Assembly (NCBI GenBank): GCA_022772475.1
Contig: JALEZQ010000072.1
Span: 1-34,157, forward strand
DNA: 34,157 nt
Direction: 5' to 3'
Source of the DNA: Bacteroidales bacterium
Lineage (GTDB): Bacteria; Bacteroidota; Bacteroidia; Bacteroidales; Bacteroidaceae
The notes under the pieces were generated by a model that made no database searches, was not told the DNA's origin, and worked only from the letters and a program-made list of their open reading frames with translations. Positions within the stretch are counted from its first letter, which is position 1, and every line of letters begins with the position of its first letter. Made by a program: the position numbers and the translations under genes. Positions 24,525 to 32,760 of this stretch are shown here, piece after piece.

Positions 24525-24795
24525 GACGTGCCACTCGCGGCGTAGCCGCGTTTTTTTTCGGCAAAGAATAGGTGTCGCGGCCGACGCCGCGACGCGTGCT
24601 GAGTGCCACGTCAATGGACATGGCACTACTACGCGGCCACACCCATTGACGTGCCACTCGCGGCGCAGCCGCGTTTTTTTGGCAAAGAATAGGTGTCGCG
24701 GCCGACGCCGCGACGCGTGCTGAGTGCCACGTCAATGGACATGGCACTACTACGCGGCCTCACCCATTGACGTGCCACTCTCGGCGCGGCAGCGC
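24521..24795. repeat. Right repeat block, part 2: 121-bp units, inverted relative to the left block
   Basis: CATTGACGTGCCACTC starts units at 24521, 24644 and 24765 (123 and 121 bp apart; the last is partial). Read on the minus strand these are the same 121-bp units as at 1-394, including TATTCTTTGCC, the CGCGGC palindromes and the GTGCCATGTCCATTGACGTGGCAC core. Together with part 1 the block mirrors the left-end block, with 42-bp units facing inward and 121-bp units outward. Confidence 0.92.
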
Positions 24796-24801
24796 AACAA
24801 G

Positions 24802-24879
24802 CCCGCTCTCGTTCTGCGTCGGGCAGTCCTTTTTAGATCATGAAAAAGGATGGACCACCCATTGCAGAACGAGAGCGGG
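24802..24879. other. 78-nt inverted repeat with 16-bp perfect arms
   Basis: CCCGCTCTCGTTCTGC at 24802-24817 and GCAGAACGAGAGCGGG at 24864-24879 are perfect complements. Inside, TCCTTTTT (24827-24834) and AAAAAGGA (24843-24850) form a second stem around AGATCATG. It starts just past the repeat block and lies 67 bp beyond the 3' end of the DUF805-like gene, so it may end that transcript. A small frame over it shows no protein pattern. Confidence 0.75.
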
Positions 24880-24945
24880 AAGAATGTATACTGAATACAC
24901 AGGTTGACGCACACGCAAAGGGGCGTCATATTGGTAAAGCAGTAA

Positions 24946-25299
24946 TTAGTCTTCGACGTAGAACGGCAGGCGATAGCGCGGGTCTTCGCCGTATTGGTTC
25001 TTGCCGATGGTGCCGTCGGTAGTCAGCAGCACAACAAGCCAAAACAGGTTGAACAGCGGGATAAACAGATAGGCCGTTTTCCATCCCGGCTCGTTAAAAT
25101 CGTTCAGCCGCCGCGCAGCCGAATAGAACCACACCACGCAAAGCACCGCAAGGGCCACAAAGCACAGCGCAACAAGCGCCATACTGGCATCTTCCTTGCT
25201 AAGCACGGAATACGTAAGGATGGAACAACCAAAAAAGGCGGCGGTCAGCACCACAAAGTGGCGCCGACGCATCCGCACAAAGAGTTTTTTATTCTTCAT
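24946..25299 (-). CDS. DUF805-like inner membrane protein
   Basis: 117 residues from the ATG at 25299 (a TTG four codons earlier is possible). It has about three hydrophobic helices: FVVLTAAFFGCSILTYSVL, MALVALCFVALAVLCVVWFY, and TAYLFIPLFNLFWLVVLLT. The pattern ARRLNDFNEPGWKTAYLFIP and the tail GTIGKNQYGEDPRY match the DUF805 family signature (ARRLHD..GW...IP..., G.N.YG.DP). Function unknown; DUF805 proteins are small inner-membrane proteins. It is flanked by noncoding structured DNA on both sides and has its own promoter-like element upstream. Confidence 0.82.
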   Translation of the reverse strand: MKNKKLFVRMRRRHFVVLTAAFFGCSILTYSVLSKEDASMALVALCFVALAVLCVVWFYSAARRLNDFNEPGWKTAYLFIPLFNLFWLVVLLTTDGTIGKNQYGEDPRYRLPFYVED

Positions 25300-25349
25300 C
25301 TTTACTCTCAAGGTAAATCATTTTGTACGTCCGATGTATTATCCTGTGG

Positions 25350-25357
25350 CGAAAGTA
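25350..25357 (-). promoter_or_regulatory. Candidate -7 element for the DUF805-like gene
   Basis: The minus strand reads TACTTTCG, one base off TAnnTTTG, 50 bp before the ATG. It is the best match in the upstream region. Confidence 0.45.
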
Positions 25358-25523
25358 CAAAAACTATTTCGTAAAAATACCCCCCCCCATTCCCACTTTT
25401 TCGCGAAAAGCGTTAAAAAAAATAGCGAAACAGAACCCTTTTCTTTTGTTCTTGTATCGAAGTGACAGTATTTGGCATTTTTTTGTAACCGTACGCAAAA
25501 GCCGAGTTGCGGTCGCGGCGAAA

Positions 25524-25920
25524 TTGCACACGCTGTCCGTAACGTGAATTTTTCTTCCGAAAACGTGAAGCGCCCCAGCGCTTCATCTGGAAAGCCGGAC
25601 GTACAGCGGAAGGCAAAAATCGGGTAGAGTTTTCAGAGATTGGGCGACAGAAATTCCTGTTTGGGCGACAGAAAATCCTGTAACGCTTACAGTGTCGCCC
25701 AAAACGCTTGCCCTTCTCCCCCTCTGCGACCCCCATTTTCGGCCCGCGAGCATCGAAATTTCAATAGAATTAACAGAAGAACGCCTTTCCTCCCTGATTT
25801 TGCCAATAAACAGCCCAAACTAACCGCCCCATGCTTGCGTTATTTCCGCCCATGCGGGCAGTTAGTGGTTTTCGCGCCCCTTCTCGACGTTAACGGGTGT
25901 TAAACGGCGCATTGCACACT
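25524..25920. repeat. 397-bp noncoding element, copy B
   Basis: The partner of 3131-3527, in the same orientation and of equal length, bounded by TTGCACAC at both ends. In this copy the central stem is GGGCGACA..TGTCGCCC around ACAGAAAATCCTGTAACGCTTACAG-type sequence, and GGGCGACAGAAA is present twice. As with copy A, a minus-strand gene starts beyond its left edge (225 bp here, 151 bp for copy A). With the promoter, a C-run at about 25381-25388 and a GCCATGC/GCATGGC inverted repeat near 25969, it fills the gene-free stretch 25300-26263. Confidence 0.75.
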
Positions 25921-26106
25921 CGCTTTTTTTGACAGGCGTATTGCCGTCCGGCTAACGGTCATAACGGCCATGCCACACGCCATTTCAGCATGGCATAGCC
26001 ATTAGCACTACTTCAACGTCTGTTACCTGATATTACTCCGTTTCTAAAGGGAGAGGAGGTGAATCGGGCGGAAAGGAGACGGAAAATAGTTTTCGACGTG
26101 GAAGGC

Positions 26107-26133
26107 GGGAAAGATGGGAAAGATGGGAAAGGT
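26107..26133. repeat. 9-bp short tandem repeat upstream of uvrA
   Basis: GGGAAAGAT, GGGAAAGAT, GGGAAAGGT head to tail, about 55 bp before the uvrA -7 element. Such a short repeat could vary in copy number; nothing more can be said. Confidence 0.7.
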
Positions 26134-26165
26134 GTAATAATATGCTACGGCGTGGCGGCAATCTG

Positions 26166-26196
26166 TTTCCCCATTACTCAAAAAAGCGTAATTTTG
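26166..26196 (+). promoter_or_regulatory. Promoter of the uvrA cluster
   Basis: TAATTTTG at 26189-26196 matches TAnnTTTG; TTTC at 26166-26169 is a near-match to TTTG with 19-bp spacing. The uvrA ATG at 26264 is 67 bp downstream. Confidence 0.6.
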
Positions 26197-26263
26197 CAGT
26201 TTGAACGGGCGGTCGGGCCTTCGGGCACAGCCGCCGCCAAACCTACCGATTTTTCCACATCTC

Positions 26264-29212
26264 ATGTACACCCCCCAACTGCCCCTTCCCTCCGACGACG
26301 CCAAGGCCGGATGCATCAGCCTGCGCGGCGTACGCGTCAATAACCTGAAGAACATCAGTCTGGACATTCCCCAGGAGCGCCTTGTCGTGGTGACGGGCCT
26401 GTCGGGGTCGGGCAAATCGTCGTTGGCCTTCGACACGCTCTACGCCGAGGGCCGCCGCCGCTATGTGGAGAGTCTGTCGGCCTATGCGCGGCAGTTTTTG
26501 GGCCGTATGCACAAACCCGAGTGCGACAGCATCAAGGGCCTTCCCCCCGCCATCGCCATCGAGCAGAAAGTGAGTACGCGCAACCCGCGCTCCACCGTAG
26601 GCACCAGCACCGAGATATACGACTATCTGCGCCTGCTCTTCGCCCGCGCCGGCCACACCTTCTCCCCCGTGAGCGGCACCGAGGTGCGCCGCCACACCGT
26701 CGATGACGTCGTGGCCGCCGCACAGACCTACAGCGCCGGCACCCGCATGACCGTCCTCGCCCCCCTCGGCATCCATCCCGGCCGTACCCTGCGCGCCCAG
26801 CTCGAGGCCTATCTGCAACAGGGAATGACGCGCCTGGACATCGACGGGCAGACCGTCGATATACAAGACTTTCTCGAGCAGCACGCCGCGGGCGATGCCC
26901 TGCTCGACGCCAAAGCCCCTGACCAGGCCAACGAGACCGGCGCTCCCGGCCGTCCGCAGCGCATCGAGAACCACTGGCTCATGATAGACCGCCTGTCCAT
27001 CAACGGCGAGAGCGACACCCTGGCACGTCTGGCCGACTCCGTCGAGACCGCCTTTTACGAAGGCGACGGCGAGTGTGCCCTGCGCATCTACCCCTCGCAC
27101 GTGCTCCACACCTTCTCCACCCGCTTCGAGGCCGACGGCATGACCTTCTCCGAGCCCTCCGACCAGCTCTTCGCCTTCAATTCTCCCCTCGGCGCCTGCC
27201 CTTGCTGCGAAGGCTTCGGCACCACCATCGGCATCGACGAGCGTCTGGTCGTGCCCGACACGTCGCTCAGCCTTTACGATGATGCCGTGGCCTGCTGGCG
27301 CGGCAATGTCATGAGCGCATGGAAGAGAGCCTTCATCGCCGAGGTACAGGGCACCGACTTCCCCATCTTTGCCCCCTACTACACGCTGACGCCCGCCCAG
27401 AAACGCCTGCTCTGGCACGGCGAGGGTGCCGACGGCCGGCGCGTGGAGCATACCATCGACTCCTTCTTTGCCGAGCAGGAGCGCCAGAGTTATAAGGTGC
27501 AACACCGCGTCATCCTGGCCCGCTACCGCGGTCGCACGGTGTGCCCCGAATGTCACGGCTCGCGGCTGCGCCCCGAGGCCGCCTATGTCAAGGTGGCCGG
27601 CCGCAGCATCCACGAACTCACCGCCATGCCCGTCACGGCGCTCTGCCGCTTCTTCGACGACCTGCAACTCTCCGAGCACGACAGCATGATCGCCGCCCGC
27701 CTGCTGCCCGAGATACGCAGCCGCCTCCACTTCCTCTGTGACGTCGGCCTGGGCTACCTCACCCTCAGCCGTGCGTCCAACACCCTCTCGGGCGGCGAGA
27801 GCCAGCGCATCAACCTGGCCACGTCGCTCGGCTCGTCGCTCGTGGGCTCGCTCTATATCCTCGACGAGCCCAGCATCGGCCTGCACCAGCGCGACGCCGC
27901 CCGCCTCATCGGCGTGATGAAGCGCCTGCGCGACGTGGGCAACACCGTCCTCGTGGTCGAGCACGACGAGGAAATCATGCGCGCCGCCGACCAGATCATC
28001 GACATCGGCCCCGACGCCGGCCGCCTGGGCGGCGAGGTGGTATGGCAGGGCAGTCTGGACGAGGCCGCACAGGCCGGCGACATCCGCAGCCACACCCTCG
28101 ACTACCTGCTGGGGCGCGAGCGCATCCCCGTGCCGACGTCCCGCCGCGCGTGGAACACCGCCATCACCGTGTGTCGTGCCCGCGCCAACAACCTCAAGGG
28201 TATCACCGTCCGCTTTCCCCTCCACGTCATGACCGTCGTCACCGGCGTCAGCGGTTCGGGCAAGAGTAGCCTTGTGCGCAACGTGCTCTACCCCTGGCTG
28301 TGCCGCTCGCTCGACATGGTGGCCGAGCAGCCCGGCGACAGCGCCGGCATCGAGGGCGACATCGCCGACGTCGAGGACGTACAGTTTGTTGACCAAAACC
28401 CCATCGGCCGCTCGTCGCGCTCGAACCCCGTCATCTACGTCAAGGCCTACGACGAGATACGCCGCATCATGGCCGCACAGCCCCTGGCCCGCCAGATGGG
28501 TTACTCCATCGGCACCTTCAGTTTCAACACCGAGGGCGGCCGCTGCGAGGAGTGCAAGGGCGACGGCGTGGTGCACGTCGAGATGCAGTTTATGGCCGAC
28601 CTCGACCTGGAGTGCGACGCCTGTCACGGCAAGCGCTTCAAGCCCGAGGTGCTCGAGGTGAAGTATCACGACCGGAGCATCTATGACATCCTCGAGATGA
28701 CCGTCGATGAGGCGATGGACTTCTTCGCCACCCATGGCGACAAGACCGTGGTCAGCCGTCTGCGCCCTCTGCAGGCTGTCGGCCTGGGCTACATCAAACT
28801 CGGCCAACCCGGTTCCACCCTGTCCGGCGGCGAGAGCCAGCGCGTCAAGCTCGCCTCCTACCTCGGCGAAAGGCAGAACCGCCACACCCTCTTCATCTTC
28901 GACGAGCCCACCACGGGCCTCCACTTCCACGACATACACCTGCTCATCGAGAGTTTCAACGCCCTCATCGAGCGCGGTCACACCGTCATCATCATCGAGC
29001 ACAACCTGGACGTCATCAAGTGTGCCGACCACATCATCGACCTCGGACCCGAGGGCGGCGGCGAGGGCGGACAGATAGTGGCTCAGGGCACGCCCGAAGA
29101 GGTGGTGGCCGGAGGCAAGGGGTGGACCGCCCGCTACCTGGCCCGCAGCCTCAACGGTCACAACGACGGCCACGACGACGGCACTATGCTGCAAACAACA
29201 CAGATTTCCTGA
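26264..29212 (+). CDS. uvrA: UvrABC system protein A (excinuclease ATPase subunit)
   Basis: 982 residues from the ATG at 26264, which lies after the promoter. UvrA is the damage-recognition ATPase of nucleotide excision repair. First ABC domain: Walker [10 protein letters not shown] (45-53), signature [16 protein letters not shown] at about 507, Walker [14 protein letters not shown]. Second: Walker [10 protein letters not shown] at about 661, signature [16 protein letters not shown], Walker [10 protein letters not shown]. The C-terminal zinc finger is intact (CEEC at about 760, CDAC at about 785). The first insertion zinc site is partial: ACPCCEGFG (about 312) and VCPECHG (about 427) are present but the CPxCG pair expected before FNSPLGACP is replaced by EADGMTFS. 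I recall this in other Bacteroidetes UvrAs. First gene of a cluster with ilvA. Confidence 0.96.
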   Translation: MYTPQLPLPSDDAKAGCISLRGVRVNNLKNISLDIPQERLVVVTGLSGSGKSSLAFDTLYAEGRRRYVESLSAYARQFLGRMHKPECDSIKGLPPAIAIEQKVSTRNPRSTVGTSTEIYDYLRLLFARAGHTFSPVSGTEVRRHTVDDVVAAAQTYSAGTRMTVLAPLGIHPGRTLRAQLEAYLQQGMTRLDIDGQTVDIQDFLEQHAAGDALLDAKAPDQANETGAPGRPQRIENHWLMIDRLSINGESDTLARLADSVETAFYEGDGECALRIYPSHVLHTFSTRFEADGMTFSEPSDQLFAFNSPLGACPCCEGFGTTIGIDERLVVPDTSLSLYDDAVACWRGNVMSAWKRAFIAEVQGTDFPIFAPYYTLTPAQKRLLWHGEGADGRRVEHTIDSFFAEQERQSYKVQHRVILARYRGRTVCPECHGSRLRPEAAYVKVAGRSIHELTAMPVTALCRFFDDLQLSEHDSMIAARLLPEIRSRLHFLCDVGLGYLTLSRASNTLSGGESQRINLATSLGSSLVGSLYILDEPSIGLHQRDAARLIGVMKRLRDVGNTVLVVEHDEEIMRAADQIIDIGPDAGRLGGEVVWQGSLDEAAQAGDIRSHTLDYLLGRERIPVPTSRRAWNTAITVCRARANNLKGITVRFPLHVMTVVTGVSGSGKSSLVRNVLYPWLCRSLDMVAEQPGDSAGIEGDIADVEDVQFVDQNPIGRSSRSNPVIYVKAYDEIRRIMAAQPLARQMGYSIGTFSFNTEGGRCEECKGDGVVHVEMQFMADLDLECDACHGKRFKPEVLEVKYHDRSIYDILEMTVDEAMDFFATHGDKTVVSRLRPLQAVGLGYIKLGQPGSTLSGGESQRVKLASYLGERQNRHTLFIFDEPTTGLHFHDIHLLIESFNALIERGHTVIIIEHNLDVIKCADHIIDLGPEGGGEGGQIVAQGTPEEVVAGGKGWTARYLARSLNGHNDGHDDGTMLQTTQIS

Positions 29213-29248
29213 CTACCATAAACACCTTTCCCCCACACACTCCCACAC

Positions 29249-30451
29249 ATGCTCTCCCTCGACATCGTTTACAAGGCCTCCACCCTGCTGCACCACGTGG
29301 TGCGCCATACGTCGCTCATCCCCTCGTCCAAGGTCAACCCCGCCTGCAAGGTGTTCCTCAAACCCGAAAACCTGCAGGTGACCGGTTCGTTCAAGGTGCG
29401 CGGCGCCGGCTTCAAGATATCGCAACTCACCGACGAAGAGAAAGCCCACGGCGTCATTGCCTGCTCGGCCGGCAACCATGCTCAGGGCGTGGCCCTCGCC
29501 GCACGGCGCGCCGGCATACCGGCCCTCATCTGCATGCCCTCCGGCGCACCCATCAGTAAGGTCGAGGCCACCCGCGCCATGGGCGCCGAGATATGCCTCG
29601 TGCCCGGCGTCTATGACGACGCCTACGCCCGCGCCCTGCAGCTCAACGAGGAGCGCCACATGACCTTCATCCACCCCTTCGACGACGAGCAGGTCATCGC
29701 CGGACAGGGCACCATCGGTATGGAAATCCTCGCCGACAACCCCGACATCGACGTGGTGTTCGTGCCCATCGGCGGCGGCGGACTGGCCAGCGGCGTGGCC
29801 TATGCCCTCAAGACCCTCAAACCCTCCGTCCGCGTCATCGGCGTGCAGGCCAGCGGCGCCGCCAGCATGGTGCAGAGCCGCGACCACAACCAGATAGAGG
29901 CCCTCACCTCCGTACTGACCATCGCCGACGGTATCGCCGTCAAGGAGCCCGGCGTGCACACCTTCGAGCTCTGCCGCACCTACGTCGATGAGATCGTCAC
30001 CGTCAGCGAGGACGAGATTTGCGCCGCCATCCTGGCCCTCATCGAAGGCCACAAACTCGTGGCCGAGGGCGCCGGCGCCGTGAGCGTGGCCGCCGCCATG
30101 TTCAACAAGGCCGACATCGCCGGCAAGAACGTGTGCTGCATCGTCAGCGGCGGCAACATCGACGTGACCATCCTCAGCCGCGTCATCAACCGCGGTCTGC
30201 TCAAGGGCGGACGCACCACGGAGATGCTTATCGAGATGCCCGACCGCCCGGGTTCGCTCCTCGGCCTCTGCGACGTCATCTGCCGCTACGGCGCCAACAT
30301 CATCTCCATCCACCACGAACGCAACGGCGAGAGCCCCGACGTCAACTCGTGCAACCTGCGCATCGTCCTTGAGACGCGCAACCACGAGCATATCAACGAC
30401 CTGCACATCGCTATCGAAGCCGCCGGCTATGCCATCCTGGCCGACAAATAA
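29249..30451 (+). CDS. ilvA: Threonine ammonia-lyase with C-terminal ACT domain
   Basis: 400 residues. A PLP-dependent enzyme converting threonine to 2-oxobutanoate and ammonia, the first step towards isoleucine. The PLP lysine is K49 in SFKVRGA, the SAGNHAQGVA motif is at 73-82, and the phosphate-binding GGGGL is at 175-179. A single ACT-type domain begins at about residue 327 (LIEMPDRPGSLLGLCDVICR). One ACT domain and 400 residues fit the shorter ilvA type (TIGR01127) rather than the 514-residue E. coli form. It starts 36 bp after uvrA and likely shares its transcript. The catabolic tdcB name is an alternative. Confidence 0.93.
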   Translation: MLSLDIVYKASTLLHHVVRHTSLIPSSKVNPACKVFLKPENLQVTGSFKVRGAGFKISQLTDEEKAHGVIACSAGNHAQGVALAARRAGIPALICMPSGAPISKVEATRAMGAEICLVPGVYDDAYARALQLNEERHMTFIHPFDDEQVIAGQGTIGMEILADNPDIDVVFVPIGGGGLASGVAYALKTLKPSVRVIGVQASGAASMVQSRDHNQIEALTSVLTIADGIAVKEPGVHTFELCRTYVDEIVTVSEDEICAAILALIEGHKLVAEGAGAVSVAAAMFNKADIAGKNVCCIVSGGNIDVTILSRVINRGLLKGGRTTEMLIEMPDRPGSLLGLCDVICRYGANIISIHHERNGESPDVNSCNLRIVLETRNHEHINDLHIAIEAAGYAILADK

Positions 30452-30470
30452 TTCTTTCCTCCTCCCGCTC

Positions 30471-31397
30471 ATGACCCCAAGCCCCACTTCCTGCCGCCGC
30501 CCCCGCGTGCTGGCCGTCGTCACGCTCTTCTGTCCGCCGCCCGGCGTGGTGGACAACCTCATGACGTATGTGCCGCACACCGACGGCCTCTACATATGGG
30601 ACAACACGCCCGGCGGTGCGCGCATCACCTGGCCCACGGCCATCGCCGACCGCATCGTCACCCACCGCCTCGGCGCCAACGTGGGCATAGCCCGTGCCCT
30701 CAATGCTGCCCGCCGCATGACGCTTGCCGAGGGCTACGACCTGCTCCTGACCATGGACCAAGACAGCCGCTTCGACGCCGACACCTTCGCCGCCTTCGTG
30801 GCCGAGGCCGCACGGCGCTCGATGGCCGCGGACGACAGCGGCGATGCCGAGGCCCGGGCCTTCGTGCCGCGCATCAACCGGCAGGCGGAGGCCGACGCTG
30901 AGGCTGTGGAGCAGACGAACTTCATCGTCTCGGGCACGCTCTTCACCGCCGCCGCCCTCCGTGCCGCGGGCCCCTTCGACGAGCGTCTGGTCATCGACGC
31001 CATCGACACGGACTATGCCCTGCGTCTCCGGCGCGCCGGCGGCCATATCCTGCAGTTGCCGCAAGCCAACCTCGTGCACAGTCTGGGGCAGCCGCTGACG
31101 CGCCGCATCCTCTGCTTTCACCCCTGCACGCTCAACTACTCGCCCCTGCGTACCTTCTACATCGTCCGCAACCACCTCTACCTGCGGCGCGCCTATAGCG
31201 AGTTTCGCCGCCCCGACCTGCTGCGCACACTGGTATGGAAGCGCCCGCTCTACATCCTGCTCATGGAGCCGCAGAAGGGCGCCCGGCTATGGGCATGGTG
31301 CCGCGGCGTATGGCGCGGACTGCGCGGCGACCTGGGCCACGACCCCTACCTGCTACGCGGCGAACCCCGGCCCGAGGCGCCTGACCGCATGGCCTGA
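30471..31397 (+). CDS. Family 2 glycosyltransferase, rhamnosyltransferase-like
   Basis: 308 residues from the ATG at 30471, 19 bp after ilvA; the frame is open into ilvA but this start removes the overlap. GT-A layout: VLAVVTLFCPPPGVVDNL (13-30), IWDNTPGG (42-49), GANVGIARALNAA (68-80) and the metal-binding DQD at 96-98. The order IWDNTP, NVGIARALN, TMDQDS is the pattern of rhamnosyltransferase-type GT2 enzymes such as WbbL relatives. The C-terminal half is basic with aromatic patches (RTFYIVRNHLYLRRAY). Acceptor and sugar are not certain. Confidence 0.85.
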   Translation: MTPSPTSCRRPRVLAVVTLFCPPPGVVDNLMTYVPHTDGLYIWDNTPGGARITWPTAIADRIVTHRLGANVGIARALNAARRMTLAEGYDLLLTMDQDSRFDADTFAAFVAEAARRSMAADDSGDAEARAFVPRINRQAEADAEAVEQTNFIVSGTLFTAAALRAAGPFDERLVIDAIDTDYALRLRRAGGHILQLPQANLVHSLGQPLTRRILCFHPCTLNYSPLRTFYIVRNHLYLRRAYSEFRRPDLLRTLVWKRPLYILLMEPQKGARLWAWCRGVWRGLRGDLGHDPYLLRGEPRPEAPDRMA

Positions 31398-31475
31398 CCG
31401 CCGGCACATGGGCGAAGGCCATGCAGCCAAAGTGCGTCACCTTTCATACCCTCCTCCTCTTATCTCCACAGCGCC

Positions 31476-32522
31476 ATGTCTCCACAACCCTTTTGGCAAA
31501 TCTACCAAGAACATAACGAAAGCCTAAAGCAGCCCTTGGTGTGGCACACAGGCGTCGATGCCGGCTTCTTCGCCGAGTATTCGGCCATGCTCAACGCCAT
31601 GCTCTACTGCATCGACCGCGGCTACCAGTTTCGCCTCTATTCCGCCGACGCCAACTATGGCTACGCCGATGGCTGGACCGACTACTTCAAACCATTCTGC
31701 CCGGAGGAAACGGCTGCGTGGCACCACCGCTATAATATATATGGTGTGGCGTCGTGGCGCGAACTGCATCGGCGCGGCACGCTACGCACCATGGCGCTAT
31801 GGAAAAGCAAACTGGCCCTGCGCCACATCGTGGGCCACGCCCGCGCCTGGATGCAGTATGGCCGCCACGTCCGCCTGAGCGACAGCGTGAAGTGGATGGC
31901 CGACGGCGCGTTCTCGCTGCCCGGACTGTCGGAGCAGGTCACGGTCAACGAAGCCTTCATCGCCCTCGACAGCGTGGCCTGGCGCTTCAACGCCACGACG
32001 CAGGCCGAGGTGGACTATCTGGCACAGACCCTGCGGCTGCCCCGCGACTATGCCGCTCTGCAGATTCGCGGCGGCGACAAGGTGACGGAGACCGCCCTGC
32101 TACCCCCCGAGCGCTATGCCGCAGCGGTGGAGCGCTATGCCGCCGGCGGCCACGTCCTGGTACTCACCGACGACTATACCCTCTTTGAGCGCCTGCAGCA
32201 ACTGGTGCCCACCGTCACGTGGCACACCCTGTGCGACCCTGCCGACCGCGGCTATGTCAACGCCGCCTTCACCCGCACGGCCGCTGCCGACAAGCGCCAG
32301 CGCATGGTGCGCTTCCTCGCCACCATGCACCTCTGCAGAAAGGCCGGCCGCTTCATCGGCAGTATCACCACGGGGCCCAGCCTCTACCTGCTGCGCATCA
32401 TGGGCCGGCGCGCCGTGCCTATCGACTGCGACCCCGCCGTCCTGCCCACCATCTTCACCCGCAATATCGCCGAGCGAAGCCGTGTAGCCATGGACTACTT
32501 GGCTGAAGAGAAGAAAAAATAA
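31476..32522 (+). CDS. Fucosyltransferase-like protein (GT23/NodZ-like fold), tentative
   Basis: 348 residues. ALQIRGGDKVTE at about 193-204 resembles the HxRRxDK motif of alpha-1,6-fucosyltransferases (FUT8, NodZ), and VLVLTDDYTLFERL (about 228-241) and FLATMHLCRKAGRFIGSITT (about 287-306) match the later GDP-fucose-binding motifs. No signal peptide or membrane span. It follows a glycosyltransferase gene by 78 bp and ends 28 bp before the tRNA promoter element, closing the uvrA cluster. Another nucleotide-sugar GT-B family is possible; the fold call is moderate and the sugar is unproven. Confidence 0.5.
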   Translation: MSPQPFWQIYQEHNESLKQPLVWHTGVDAGFFAEYSAMLNAMLYCIDRGYQFRLYSADANYGYADGWTDYFKPFCPEETAAWHHRYNIYGVASWRELHRRGTLRTMALWKSKLALRHIVGHARAWMQYGRHVRLSDSVKWMADGAFSLPGLSEQVTVNEAFIALDSVAWRFNATTQAEVDYLAQTLRLPRDYAALQIRGGDKVTETALLPPERYAAAVERYAAGGHVLVLTDDYTLFERLQQLVPTVTWHTLCDPADRGYVNAAFTRTAAADKRQRMVRFLATMHLCRKAGRFIGSITTGPSLYLLRIMGRRAVPIDCDPAVLPTIFTRNIAERSRVAMDYLAEEKKK

Positions 32523-32549
32523 AGAAAGAAGAAAATTTTCGGAAAAAAG

Positions 32550-32581
32550 TTTGGCGGAACAAAAGGATTGTCGTACTTTTG
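32550..32581 (+). promoter_or_regulatory. Promoter of tRNA-Pro
   Basis: TTTG at 32550-32553 and TACTTTTG at 32574-32581 are exactly 20 bp apart, a full match to the Bacteroidetes -33/-7 promoter. It is the clearest promoter in the window. The tRNA starts 60 bp further on. Confidence 0.85.
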
Positions 32582-32640
32582 CACTCGCAAAACGGAACGA
32601 AGCGCACCGCTTCTTCCCCCGCAAAACGTTTTGCCACCTT

Positions 32641-32715
32641 CGGGGTGTAGCTCAGCCCGGTTAGAGTACGCGTCTGGGGGGCGTGTGGTCGCTGGTTCGA
32701 ATCCAGTCATCCCGA
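32641..32715 (+). tRNA. tRNA-Pro (anticodon GGG)
   Basis: A full cloverleaf can be drawn: acceptor CGGGGTG (32641-32647) with CATCCCG (32708-32714), D arm GCTC/GAGT, anticodon stem CGCGT (32669-32673) with GCGTG (32681-32685), loop CTGGGGG with anticodon GGG at 32676-32678, T arm GCTGG-TTCGAAT-CCAGT, discriminator A at 32715. CCA is not encoded. It has its own promoter and a terminator 11 bp downstream. Confidence 0.95.
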
Positions 32716-32725
32716 CTTGAGCAAG

Positions 32726-32760
32726 AAGAGTTAAGTGCATACGCACTTAGCTCTTTTTTT
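32726..32760 (+). terminator. Terminator after tRNA-Pro
   Basis: AAGAGTTAAGTGC at 32726-32738 pairs with GCACTTAGCTCTT at 32743-32755 around ATAC, with one G-T pair, and the downstream arm runs into a T-tract (TTTTTTT at 32754-32760). The T-tract lies on the plus strand. It also sits at the 3' end of the convergent helicase gene. Confidence 0.88.

Noticed and set aside
24251-24795. CRISPR array
   Set aside because: The units are contiguous, with no unique spacers of constant length, and no cas genes are nearby.
24840-25022. Short open frame beginning MKKDGPPIAERERE
   Set aside because: It lies over the arm of the 78-nt inverted repeat and the end of the DUF805-like gene and has no protein-like pattern or promoter.
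26243-29194. 983-residue open frame on the minus strand, opposite uvrA
   Set aside because: High GC at third positions suppresses antisense stop codons. The protein has no recognisable domain and uvrA on the plus strand is unambiguous. The same applies to long frames opposite parC, dgt and the TPR gene.
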